Positions 1-7,855 of a stretch of DNA of 64,000 nt are shown one piece after another. The stretch lies in NCBI RefSeq assembly GCF_001513965.1, contig NZ_KQ948030.1, forward strand, positions 124,001-188,000. The letters are read 5' to 3'. Every line of letters begins with the position of its first letter. Positions within the stretch are counted from its first letter, which is position 1. The DNA comes from Streptomyces cellostaticus. GTDB lineage: Bacteria > Actinomycetota > Actinomycetes > Streptomycetales > Streptomycetaceae. The notes under the pieces were generated by a model that searched no databases, was not told the origin of the DNA, and saw only the letters and a list, made by a program, of their open reading frames with translations. The position numbers and the translations under genes are program-made.

Positions 1-1043
1 TTCGAAACGGTGAGCACCGCCTGCTGGTGCTCGACCTCCGTGGTGACCTCTACCCAGCCGTCCTCGGGAACGTTGTAGCGCACCGCGTTCTGGAGGAGGT
101 TCAGCGCGATCCGCTCCAGCAGCACTCCGTTGCCCTGCACCACGGCGGGCTTGCGCTCACCGCGGATCTTGACGCCCTTGGCCTCGGCCTCGGCATGCAC
201 CTGGTCGATGGCCTGGGTGGCCACCTCGGCCAGGTCGACCGGTTTGCGCTCGACGATCTGGTTGTCGCTGCGGGCGAGCAGCAGCAGGCCCTCGACGAGC
301 TGCTCGCTGCGCTCGTTGGTGGCCAGCAGCGTCTTGCCGAGCTGTTGCAGCTCCACCGGCGCGTTCGGGTCGGACAGGTGTACTTCCAGGAGCGTGCGGT
401 TGATCGCGAGCGGCGTGCGCAGCTCGTGGGAGGCGTTGCCGACGAAGCGCTGCTGGGCCGTGAAGGCCCGCTCCAGCCGCTCCAGCATGTCGTCGAAGGT
501 GTCCGCCAGCTCCTTCAGCTCGTCGTCCGGTCCGTCCAGCTCGATCCGGCGGGACAGGTCCGAGCCGGCCACCTGGCGGGCGGTGCGGGTGATCCGGCCG
601 AGCGGGGACAGCACGCGGCCCGCCATCGCGTAGCCGAACGCGAAGGCGATCACGGCGAGGCCCAGCAGGGCCAGCAGCGAGCGGCTGAGCAGGTCGTCCA
701 GGGCCGCTTGGCGCTGCTGGTCGACGCAGTGGCTGATCGCGTCGTTGAAGTCCGCGAGCGGCAGGCTGGTCGTGTTGATCGCGGGGCAGTTGTCGCTGGA
801 GACCTTGAGCCCCTGGAAGCTGACGATCTTGAACAGCGGCTGGTTGCCCGTGCTGATCGCCTGTGCGGCCAGCAGATAGATGATCGACAGCAGCAGGATG
901 CCTGCGATCAGGAACATGCCGCCGTACAGCAGCGTGAGCCGTATCCGGATGGTCGGGCGCAGCCACGGGAAGGGGGGCTGCGGCCTGCGGGGGTCCCAGG
1001 TGGGTTTCGGGGGCGCCTGAGGCGGCGCGGGGGTCGCGGCCAC
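1..1043 (-). CDS. cutS: CutS sensor histidine kinase (3' end beyond window)
   Basis: Membrane sensor kinase of the CutRS two-component system. It starts at a GTG 5 nt after the cutR stop and runs off the left edge, so about 347 residues are visible. They show a proline-rich cytoplasmic N terminus, TM1 at about 37-60, an extracellular loop, TM2 at about 120-140, HAMP to about 195, the phosphoacceptor histidine in NASHELRTP (about 206) and the N box LLQNAVRYN near 317-324; the G boxes are missing. The extracellular loop has two cysteines (about 86 and 106). From memory of the family, paired extracellular cysteines in CutS have been proposed to report disulfide formation outside the cell. Identification rests on the adjacent, highly characteristic CutR. 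The reading frame had to be taken from the bases because an unrelated open frame overlaps it. Confidence 0.9.
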   Translation of the reverse strand, partial: MAATPAPPQAPPKPTWDPRRPQPPFPWLRPTIRIRLTLLYGGMFLIAGILLLSIIYLLAAQAISTGNQPLFKIVSFQGLKVSSDNCPAINTTSLPLADFNDAISHCVDQQRQAALDDLLSRSLLALLGLAVIAFAFGYAMAGRVLSPLGRITRTARQVAGSDLSRRIELDGPDDELKELADTFDDMLERLERAFTAQQRFVGNASHELRTPLAINRTLLEVHLSDPNAPVELQQLGKTLLATNERSEQLVEGLLLLARSDNQIVERKPVDLAEVATQAIDQVHAEAEAKGVKIRGERKPAVVQGNGVLLERIALNLLQNAVRYNVPEDGWVEVTTEVEHQQAVLTVS

Positions 1044-1048
1044 GGGGA

Positions 1049-1702
1049 TCAGATCCGGTAACCGGAGCCGGGCACGGTGACGATGACGGGCGGCTCACCG
1101 AGCTTGCGGCGCAGCGTCATCACCGTCACGCGCACCACGTTGGTGAACGGGTCGGTGTTCTCGTCCCAGGCCTTCTCCAGCAGCTGCTCGGCCGAGACGA
1201 CCGCGCCCTCGCTGCGCATGAGCACCTCCAGCACCGCGAACTCCTTGGGCGCGAGCTGGACCTCCTTGCCGTCGCGGAAGACCTCGCGGCGGTTCGGGTC
1301 GAGCTTGATGCCGGCACGCTCCAGGACCGGCGGCAGGGGCACGCTCGTACGGCGTCCGAGCGCGCGCACGCGCGCGATCAGCTCACTGAACGCGAACGGC
1401 TTGGGCAGATAGTCGTCGGCGCCGATCTCCAGGCCCTCGACGCGGTCGCTGACGTCACCGGACGCGGTGAGCATGAGCACGCGCGTGGGCATGCCCAGCT
1501 CCACGATCTTGCGGCAGACGTCGTCGCCGTGCACGAGCGGGAGGTCGCGGTCGAGGACGACCACGTCGTAGTCGTTGACGCCGATGCGCTCCAGGGCAGC
1601 CGCACCGTCGTACACGACGTCGACGGCCATGGCCTCCCGGCGCAGTCCGGTGGCCACCGCATCGGCGAGCAGTTGCTCGTCCTCGACGACGAGTACGCGC
1701 AC
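1049..1702 (-). CDS. cutR: CutR response regulator (OmpR/PhoB type)
   Basis: DNA-binding response regulator, partner of CutS. The 217 residues comprise a receiver domain (acidic pocket VVEDE, phosphoacceptor Asp about 51 in VVVLDRDLP, conserved Lys in LPKPF) and a C-terminal winged helix ending VTVPGSGYRI. I chose the GTG at 1702 because AGGAAGGA lies 8 nt upstream; a frame extends 8 codons further but has no such site. The length matches my recollection of CutR from S. lividans (217 aa), and the sequence reads as CutR throughout. It is transcribed first, with cutS starting 5 nt after its stop, so the two are surely one operon. Function inferred from the family: control of secretion-stress and protein-quality genes. 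Confidence 0.95.
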   Translation of the reverse strand: MRVLVVEDEQLLADAVATGLRREAMAVDVVYDGAAALERIGVNDYDVVVLDRDLPLVHGDDVCRKIVELGMPTRVLMLTASGDVSDRVEGLEIGADDYLPKPFAFSELIARVRALGRRTSVPLPPVLERAGIKLDPNRREVFRDGKEVQLAPKEFAVLEVLMRSEGAVVSAEQLLEKAWDENTDPFTNVVRVTVMTLRRKLGEPPVIVTVPGSGYRI

Positions 1703-2116
1703 GTCGCTTGTCCTTCCTGTGTCCACCCGCGTAGCGCGCAGTGAGCGCGGGCGGGCAGGGATGTCCGTGGGATGGTGACCTCCATCCTGCCCTTTTCGGC
1801 CATAAGTCGGCTGTAAGACGGGGTCCGGGCCGCAGGGATCCGGGCGCTGGGGCGGGAATGCGAGATTTTCTCCTCCGGTTAGGTTTCCGTGGAAGGGAGC
1901 GGGGGGAGGACGGCTTTACACCCCGCGATCACGCTCTGCACGTGCCGCAGCACCATGCGGTACTTCGCGATCCGCTTCCACGGAGCGGGCGTGGGTGTCC
2001 GGCACCGTCGCCGCCCGGCAGGGCAGCGCTGGGCACCTGCGAGAAACGTGATCGTTCCTCCCGAATCGGCACATCCCCGTGCCACCGACCCACGACCCAG
2101 GACGAGGGGGCGCAGC
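1703..2116. other. Intergenic region with divergent promoters
   Basis: About 410 bases between divergent cutR and the small gene at 2117. Lower GC content near 1800-1960 is consistent with promoter sequence. I see no convincing gene, repeat or perfect palindrome here. The ribosome-binding site for the small gene (GAGGGGG) is at its right end. Confidence 0.6.
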
Positions 2117-2290
2117 ATGGACGCATTCACCGCAGGACTTCTGCAGCGCATAAGGACGACTGAGTCCGACCTGTCGCGGGCTCGTGACGAGGGCGACGAC
2201 TTCCTCGTCGAGGTGGAGCAGGCCGAGCTCGACGACCTGCGCCGCCTCGCCGCCGAACACGGTGTGGAGGTCGGCGCGTCACGCGTCTGA
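2117..2290 (+). CDS. Small conserved protein, 57 aa, function unknown
   Basis: Short acidic, highly helical protein (starts MDAFTAGLLQRIRTTESDL, ends EHGVEVGASRV), very rich in Asp, Glu, Arg and Leu and probably a coiled-coil or helical hairpin. An ATG preceded by GAGGGGGCGCAGC supports this start, and the codons show the GC-biased third position expected of a real gene, unlike the upstream extension of the same frame. A strong intrinsic terminator follows 24 nt after the stop, so this is a stand-alone transcription unit. Small proteins of this kind are conserved beside cutRS in Streptomyces as far as I recall. I cannot assign a function. Confidence 0.75.
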   Translation: MDAFTAGLLQRIRTTESDLSRARDEGDDFLVEVEQAELDDLRRLAAEHGVEVGASRV

Positions 2291-2314
2291 TCTGATCGAC
2301 CCGAAGCACAAGCC

Positions 2315-2350
2315 AGGACCCCGGCGAATCCAGCGCCGGGGTCCTGTTTG
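2315..2350 (+). terminator. Intrinsic terminator after the 57-aa gene
   Basis: Perfect 12-bp stem AGGACCCCGGCG / CGCCGGGGTCCT (2315-2326 and 2334-2345) with a 7-nt loop, followed by GTTTGT. It separates the small gene from the repeat tract downstream. Confidence 0.85.
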
Positions 2351-2367
2351 TCGCCCGCCTCCGCCGC

Positions 2368-3060
2368 CGACGTGCGCTCCTCCGCCGACCAGTGCCTCTG
2401 CGCCGACGCGCGCTCATCTGCCGGCCAGTGCTTTTGCCGCCGACTAGCACCTCTCCGCAGACCAGCACCCCTCCGCCGGCCAGCACCTGTCCGCCGCTGG
2501 CCGCTATCCCGCCAACCAGCAGCTTTTTCCCGCCGACCGGGACCTCTCCGCTGGGCCAGCAGCTCTACTCCGCAGGCCGGGCCGTGCCGTGGCCTGCGGC
2601 CTCTCCAGGCCGACAAGGACCACTCCGCCAGCCAAAGGCACTGGGGTGGCCGAGGGTCTCTCTTGGCCAACCAGGAGCTCCCCGCGAGCCAAGGCCAACC
2701 CGCCAGCAGAGAGATACTCCCCGCCGACCAGGACGACCCCGCCTGCCAACAGCCCCACTGCACCAGCCAAGCCCATTGCGACGGCCGACGGTCTCTCCCC
2801 AGCCGACCGGGAGCTCCCCGCGAGCCAAGGCCATTTCACCGGCAGACAGCTACTCCCCGCCAACCAGGACCACCCCAGCCAACAGCCCCACTCCGCCAGC
2901 CAAGCCCATTGCGACGGCCGACGGTCTCTCCCCAGCCGACCGGGAGCTGCCCGCCAGCCAAGGCCATCCCCTTGACCGACAGCCCCTCCCCGCCGGCCAG
3001 AGCCTCTCCCCAGGCCAGCAGCTTCCCTCCCTCGACCGAGCCCTTCGTCGACGGAGCCCG
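2368..3060. repeat. Degenerate C-rich tandem-repeat tract
   Basis: The tract is built from loosely repeated units of about 18-21 bases with a core like CCGCCGACCAG followed by CACCTCT or GACCACT. Units are clearest at 2375-2540 and become longer and more mixed further on. Inside it lies a long direct repeat: 2745-2834 and 2878-2967 are nearly identical 90-base copies, with similarity extending about 35 bases to the left of each copy. The + strand is C-rich and G-poor, unlike flanking coding DNA. Open frames exist on both strands but give only low-complexity Pro/Arg/Ser or Leu/Gly strings, lack convincing start signals and shift frame between units, so I do not call a gene. It sits between a strong terminator and the 3' end of the phosphatase gene. 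Confidence 0.75.
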
Positions 3061-3214
3061 CCCCGCCAGCCGCAGCCCTTCTCCGCCGCGACGGCGCTCG
3101 GCCGCGACGGCGGTGATCGGCGGTGCCGGGGGCCGCTCGGCCGCCGTCAGTCGTGCGCAGCGTGGCAGGCGCGGCCGCCGTCAGGCGTGCGGGGCAGGGC
3201 GGGTGGAGCCGCTG

Positions 3215-4030
3215 TCAGTCGTGCCAGGCGCCGAAGTCCTCCAGTAGGTGCTGGAGGGGCTCGAAGACCCCGGGGGCAGCGGCGACCGTCAGGTCGCGTG
3301 ACGGCCGCTCTCCGGGCCGCCCACCGGTCAGAGCGCCCGCCTCCCGGGCGATCAGGTCGCCCGCGCCGAAGTCCCAGGCGTTCAGCCCGCGCTCGTAGTA
3401 CCCGTCCAGCCGGCCGCAGGCCACATCGCACAGGTCGACCGCCGCCGAGCCGCTGCGCCGGATGTCGCGCAGCAGTGGGATGAGCCGCGCGGCCACCTGT
3501 GCCTGGTGAACTCGGACCTCGGCGACGTAGTTGAACCCGGTGGAGACCAGGGCCTGGTCCAGTGGGGGCGCGGGGCGGCAGGACAGCGCGCGCTCGCCCT
3601 CCCACGCGCCCGTGGCCCAGGCGCCGCCGCCGCGCACCGCGTGGTACGTCTCGCCGCGCATCGGGGCCGCGACCACCCCGACGACGGTCTCCCCGTCCTG
3701 CTCGGCCGCGATGGACACGGCCCAGGTCGGCAGGCCGTACAGGTAGTTGACGGTGCCGTCGAGCGGGTCGATCACCCAGCGGATGCCGCTGGTGCCCTCG
3801 GTGTCGGCGCCCTCCTCGCCGAGGAAGCCGTCATCGGGGCGGTGGCCGGAGACCAGATCGGTGATCAGCTTCTCCGCGGCGATGTCCATCTCGGTGACGA
3901 CGTCGATCGGGCTCGACTTGGTCCTGGCCACCGCCAGATCGGCCGGACGGCCGTCCCGCAGCAGCTCACCGGCGCGGCGGGCGGCCTCCCGGGCCAGGTC
4001 GAGCAGTTCCCTGTGCAGAGCGTCGGTCAC
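3215..4030 (-). CDS. Inositol monophosphatase family protein
   Basis: Metal-dependent phosphatase of the IMPase/FBPase superfamily, 271 aa, the usual length. Key motifs are visible: GEEGADT (about 71-77), the metal-binding WVIDPLDGTVNY (about 85-96) and the C-terminal WDFGAGDL motif (about 215). Substrate could be inositol-1-phosphate, histidinol phosphate or another sugar phosphate; the sequence does not settle this. The GTG start at 4030 is preceded by TGAGGAGACCC, where the ferrochelatase stop codon (4039-4041) runs into the ribosome-binding site, implying translational coupling in one operon. The codons upstream of 4030 in the same frame lie inside hemH and are not used. Confidence 0.9.
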   Translation of the reverse strand: MTDALHRELLDLAREAARRAGELLRDGRPADLAVARTKSSPIDVVTEMDIAAEKLITDLVSGHRPDDGFLGEEGADTEGTSGIRWVIDPLDGTVNYLYGLPTWAVSIAAEQDGETVVGVVAAPMRGETYHAVRGGGAWATGAWEGERALSCRPAPPLDQALVSTGFNYVAEVRVHQAQVAARLIPLLRDIRRSGSAAVDLCDVACGRLDGYYERGLNAWDFGAGDLIAREAGALTGGRPGERPSRDLTVAAAPGVFEPLQHLLEDFGAWHD

Positions 4031-4038
4031 GGGTCTCC

Positions 4039-5166
4039 TCACGCGTAGGGGCTGTCGGCGCCCGCGGCGGCCGGACGGGGGGCACGGGCCGGGCAGCAGC
4101 CGACCGGGCAGAGGTTGTGGCTCGCGCCGAGCGCACCCAGGGCGCACGGCGTGACCTCCTGCCCGCTCTCTACTGCGGCCCGCTCAAGGATCAGCTCGCG
4201 GATCGCCGCGGCGAACCGCGGGTCGGCGCCCACGGTGGCCGAGCGGCGCACCGGCAGTCCCAGCTCCTCGGCCTTGGCCGTGGCCTCCGTGTCGAGGTCG
4301 TAGAGGACCTCCATGTGGTCCGAGACGAAGCCGATGGGCGCCATGACGACGGCCGGGGCGCCCTGGGCGTGCTGCTCCTCCAGGTGGTCGCAGATGTCCG
4401 GCTCCAGCCAGGGAATGTGCGGGGCCCCGGAGCGGGACTGGTAGACGAGCCGCCAGGGATGGTCGGCGCCGGTGCGCTCGCGGACGGCGTCGGCGATCAG
4501 CTGGGCGACGTCCAGGTGCTGCTCGACGTACGCGCCGCCCTCCCCGTGGGCCTCGACCGGGCCGGAGGTGTCGGCGGCGGCGGTCGGGATGGAGTGGGTG
4601 GTGAAGGCGATGTGGGCGCCGTCGCGGACGTCCTCGGGCAGGTCGGCGAGGGAGCGCAGCACGCCGTCGGTCATGGGCTCGACGAAGCCGGGGTGGTTGA
4701 AGTAGTGCCGCAGCTTGTCGATCCGGGGCAGCTCCAGGCCCTCGGCCTCCAGCGCGGCCAGCGCGTCGGCGAGGTTCTCGCGGTACTGGCGGCAGCCCGA
4801 GTAGGAGGCGTAGGCGCTGGTGGCGAGCACCAGGATGCGGCAGCGGCCGTCGGCGACCATCTCGCGCAGGGTGTCCGTCAGGTACGGCGCCCAGTTGCGG
4901 TTGCCCCAGTAGACCGGCAGGTCCAGGCCGTGCTCGGCGAAGTCCTTGCGCAGGGCGTCCAGCAGGGCGCGGTTCTGGTCGTTGATGGGGCTGACCCCGC
5001 CGAACAGGAAGTAGTGCTGCCCGACTTCCTTGAGGCGTTCCTTGGGGATGCCACGCCCGCGCGTGACATTCTCGAGGAACGGGACCACGTCGTCGGGGCC
5101 TTCGGGGCCGCCGAACGAGAGCAGGAGCAGGGCGTCGTAGGGGGTGGCATCGAGCGCGTCTGGCAT
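4039..5166 (-). CDS. hemH: Ferrochelatase (coproporphyrin ferrochelatase)
   Basis: Inserts Fe(II) into the porphyrin in haem synthesis; in actinobacteria the family acts on coproporphyrin III (CpfC). At 375 aa it has the family signature LLLLSFGGPEGPDD at the N terminus and the catalytic His in FTTHSIP (about 191). It also carries cysteines expected for the actinobacterial [2Fe-2S] cluster: Cys about 125 in SGCRQY and a C-terminal set at about 341, 353, 357 and 358 (CALGALGASHNLCPVGCC). ATG at 5166 has AGGA 7 nt upstream. It is first gene of an operon with the phosphatase and diverges from the MFS gene at 5338; the 171-base gap contains a short palindrome (5271-5284) that could be an operator. 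Confidence 0.95.
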   Translation of the reverse strand: MPDALDATPYDALLLLSFGGPEGPDDVVPFLENVTRGRGIPKERLKEVGQHYFLFGGVSPINDQNRALLDALRKDFAEHGLDLPVYWGNRNWAPYLTDTLREMVADGRCRILVLATSAYASYSGCRQYRENLADALAALEAEGLELPRIDKLRHYFNHPGFVEPMTDGVLRSLADLPEDVRDGAHIAFTTHSIPTAAADTSGPVEAHGEGGAYVEQHLDVAQLIADAVRERTGADHPWRLVYQSRSGAPHIPWLEPDICDHLEEQHAQGAPAVVMAPIGFVSDHMEVLYDLDTEATAKAEELGLPVRRSATVGADPRFAAAIRELILERAAVESGQEVTPCALGALGASHNLCPVGCCPARAPRPAAAGADSPYA

Positions 5167-5270
5167 GGCTCGATCCTGCCACCCGGCACTGACAGCCGGG
5201 CAACAGCGGGATGAAGAGTCGGGTTCCAGGCGGTTTAGTCCGGTATTTCCGGCTGAGATTCCTGGTGCAA

Positions 5271-5284
5271 TTAGGGTCCCCTAA
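5271..5284. promoter_or_regulatory. Palindrome TTAGGGTCCCCTAA between hemH and MFS gene
   Basis: Perfect inverted repeat TTAGGG-TC-CCCTAA, 54 bases upstream of the MFS start and 104 bases upstream of hemH. It recalls the outer half-sites of DtxR/IdeR/DmdR iron boxes (TTAGG...CCTAA), but the half-site spacing is too short for the 19-bp consensus, so the binding protein is unknown. Confidence 0.4.
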
Positions 5285-5337
5285 CTTGTAAGCTGTATCA
5301 GCCGCATTCGCGCCTTACCGAACGCCCCGGAGACCAC

Positions 5338-6576
5338 GTGCCCAGCCCGTACCGCGCCCTGTTCGCCGAGCCCGGCACCAAGGGCTTCTCCGCCGCGGGA
5401 TTCCTCGGCCGGATGCCGCTGTCCATGATGGGCATCGGCGTGGTCACGATGGTCTCGCAGCTCACCGGGCGCTACGGCCTCGCGGGCGCGCTGTCGGCCA
5501 CCATCGCCCTGTCCGCCGCCGCGATCGGGCCGCAGATATCCCGGCTGGTGGACCAGCACGGCCAGCGCCGGGTCCTGCGCCCCGCGACCCTGGTGGCGCT
5601 CCTGGCCGCCGCCGGGCTGCTGCTCGCCGCGCATCTCGGGTGGCCGGACTGGGTGCTGTTCGTCTGCGCGGCCGGCATCGGTTCGGTGCCGAGCCTGGGC
5701 GCGATGATCCGGGCCCGCTGGGCGGCCCTGTACGGCGGGACACCGAAGCTCCATACCGCCTACTCGTTCGAGTCGGTCGTCGACGAGGTCTGCTTCATCT
5801 TCGGGCCGATCACCTCCATCGGCCTGTCCACGGCCTGGTTCCCGGAGGCGGGCCCCCTGCTGGCCGCCTGCTTCCTGGCCGTCGGCGTCTTCTGGCTGAC
5901 CGCCCAGCGTGCCACCGAGCCGGAGCCGCACCCGCGCGAGCGGGACGGCGACGGCAGCGCGCTGCGCTCGGCCGGGCTCCAGGTGCTGGTGGCGACCTTC
6001 GTGGCCACGGGGACGATCTTCGGGTCGGTCGACGTGGTCACCGTGGCCTTCGCCGACGAGCAGGGCCACAAGGCGGCCGCGAGCCTGGTGCTGGCGCTGT
6101 ACGCGGCCGGCTCCTGCGTGGCCGGCGTGGTCTTCGGACTGCTGCGCTTCGCCGGGGCGCCGGAACGTCGCTGGTTGCTGGGCGTAGGGGCGATGGCCGT
6201 GAGTATGATCCCACTCCTACTGGTCGGAAACCTGCCGCTTCTGGCCGTGGCGCTGTTCGTTGCGGGGCTGTCCATCGCGCCGACGATGATCACGACGATG
6301 TCCCTCATCGAAGAGCACGTACCTCGCGCGAAACTCACCGAGGGCATGACCTGGGTGAGCACCGGCCTCGCGGTCGGGGTCGCGGTCGGCTCCTCCGTGG
6401 CCGGCTGGGTGATCGACGCAGCCGGAGCGCGCGCCGGGTACGGGGTTCCGGCCGCGTCCGGGGCCGTCGCGGTCGCGGTCGGTTTCCTCGGGTACCGCCG
6501 GCTCCGCAGGCCGGCCGCGGGTCGGGGAGGCACCGTTGAGCACCACAGCGAGCGCGAAGAACGGCACCTGGCGTAA
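5338..6576 (+). CDS. MFS transporter
   Basis: Major facilitator superfamily membrane protein of 412 aa with about 12 hydrophobic segments across its length, a central hydrophilic loop near residues 195-210 (EPEPHPRERDGDGS) and the RLVDQHGQRR cytoplasmic loop between TM2 and TM3 typical of the family. Start is GTG 5338, preceded by CCGGAGACCAC. Its 3' end overlaps the start of the next gene by 41 bases in another frame, so the two are very likely cotranscribed. Substrate cannot be told from sequence; export of small molecules is the usual role of this subgroup. It diverges from hemH. Confidence 0.85.
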   Translation: MPSPYRALFAEPGTKGFSAAGFLGRMPLSMMGIGVVTMVSQLTGRYGLAGALSATIALSAAAIGPQISRLVDQHGQRRVLRPATLVALLAAAGLLLAAHLGWPDWVLFVCAAGIGSVPSLGAMIRARWAALYGGTPKLHTAYSFESVVDEVCFIFGPITSIGLSTAWFPEAGPLLAACFLAVGVFWLTAQRATEPEPHPRERDGDGSALRSAGLQVLVATFVATGTIFGSVDVVTVAFADEQGHKAAASLVLALYAAGSCVAGVVFGLLRFAGAPERRWLLGVGAMAVSMIPLLLVGNLPLLAVALFVAGLSIAPTMITTMSLIEEHVPRAKLTEGMTWVSTGLAVGVAVGSSVAGWVIDAAGARAGYGVPAASGAVAVAVGFLGYRRLRRPAAGRGGTVEHHSEREERHLA

Positions 6577-7855
6577 CTGGGGCGGCAATGTCGCCGCCCG
6601 CCCCGCCCGGCAGGTGACGCCGGCCTCGATCGAGGAGCTGGCCGCGGCGGTGCGCCGGGCCGCCGAGGACGGCCTGAAGGTGAAGGCGGTCGGTACCGGG
6701 CACTCCTTCACGTCGATCGCCGCCACCGACGGTGTATTGATCCGCCCTCAACTGTTGACCGGGATTCGCAACATTGACCGGAAGGCCATGACCGTCACGG
6801 TCGAGGCGGGCACCCCGCTCAAGAGACTCAACGCGGCCCTGGCCCGCGAGGGCCTCTCGCTCACCAACATGGGCGACATCATGGAGCAGACCGTCTCCGG
6901 GGCCACGAGCACCGGCACACACGGCACCGGCCGGGAGTCCGGCTCCATCGCTGCCCAGATCAAGGCACTCGAACTCGTGACGGCGGACGGCTCGGTGCTC
7001 GCCTGCTCCGAGAAGGAGAATCCGGAGGTCTTCGCGGCCGCCCGGACAGGCCTCGGCGCGCTCGGTATCGTCACCGCGATCACCTTCGCCGTGGAGCCGC
7101 TCTTCCTGCTCACCGCGCGCGAGGAGCCGATGCCCTTCGAGCGGGTACTGGCCGAGTTCGATCAACTGTGGGCCGAGAACGAGCACTTCGAGTTCTACTG
7201 GTTCCCGCACACCGGCAGCACCAACACCAAGCGCAACAACCGCAGCGCGGGCCCCGAGCAGCCGGTGGGGCAACTGGCGGGCTGGTTCGAGGACGAGTTC
7301 CTCTCCAACGGCGTCTTCCAGGTGGCCCAGTGGGCCGGCCGGGCAGTGCCCGCGACCATTCCGGCGATCGCCCGGGTCTCCAGCAAGGCACTGTCCGCGC
7401 GGACGTACACGGACATCCCTTACAAGGTCTTCACCTCGCCGCGCCGGGTGCGCTTCGTGGAGATGGAGTACGCCGTCCCGCGCGCGGCCCTGGTCGAGAC
7501 GCTGCGTGAGCTGAAGGCCATGGTCGAGCGCTCCGGCCTGCGCATCAGCTTCCCGGTCGAGGTGCGCACCGCCCCGGCCGACGACATCACCCTGTCCACC
7601 GCCTCCGGCCGGGACAGCGCGTACATCGCCGTCCACATGTTCCGTGGCACGCCCTACCAGGCCTACTTCACCGCCGCCGAGCGCATCTTCACCGCACACG
7701 AGGGCCGGCCGCACTGGGGCAAGGTGCACACCCGGGGCGCCGAGTACTTCGCCGAGGCGTACCCGCGCTTCGGTGAATTCACGGCGTTGCGGGACCGTCT
7801 TGACCCGGAACGGCTGTTCCAGAACGACTACTTGCGGAGGGTTCTGGGGGCGTAG
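6536..7855 (+). CDS. FAD-linked oxidoreductase (aldonolactone/alditol oxidase family)
   Basis: Flavoenzyme of the vanillyl-alcohol-oxidase fold, 439 aa. An N-terminal FAD-binding domain contains VGTGHSF (about 52-58), whose histidine is the covalent FAD-attachment residue in the related alditol oxidase of S. coelicolor. The C terminus carries the D-arabinono-1,4-lactone oxidase domain with HWGKVHT near residue 395. Likely reaction: oxidation of a polyol or aldonolactone with O2. The TTG start at 6536 is preceded by CGGGGAGGCACCG and lies inside the end of the MFS gene. Its 3' end overlaps the convergent gene that stops at 7779 by 77 bases. Confidence 0.88.
   Translation: MSTTASAKNGTWRNWGGNVAARPARQVTPASIEELAAAVRRAAEDGLKVKAVGTGHSFTSIAATDGVLIRPQLLTGIRNIDRKAMTVTVEAGTPLKRLNAALAREGLSLTNMGDIMEQTVSGATSTGTHGTGRESGSIAAQIKALELVTADGSVLACSEKENPEVFAAARTGLGALGIVTAITFAVEPLFLLTAREEPMPFERVLAEFDQLWAENEHFEFYWFPHTGSTNTKRNNRSAGPEQPVGQLAGWFEDEFLSNGVFQVAQWAGRAVPATIPAIARVSSKALSARTYTDIPYKVFTSPRRVRFVEMEYAVPRAALVETLRELKAMVERSGLRISFPVEVRTAPADDITLSTASGRDSAYIAVHMFRGTPYQAYFTAAERIFTAHEGRPHWGKVHTRGAEYFAEAYPRFGEFTALRDRLDPERLFQNDYLRRVLGA

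Noticed and set aside
2392..3483. + strand open frame through the repeat tract and into the phosphatase 3' end
   Set aside because: Low-complexity Pro/Ser/Arg translation, no ribosome-binding site, immediately after a terminator, and antisense to a real gene at its right end.
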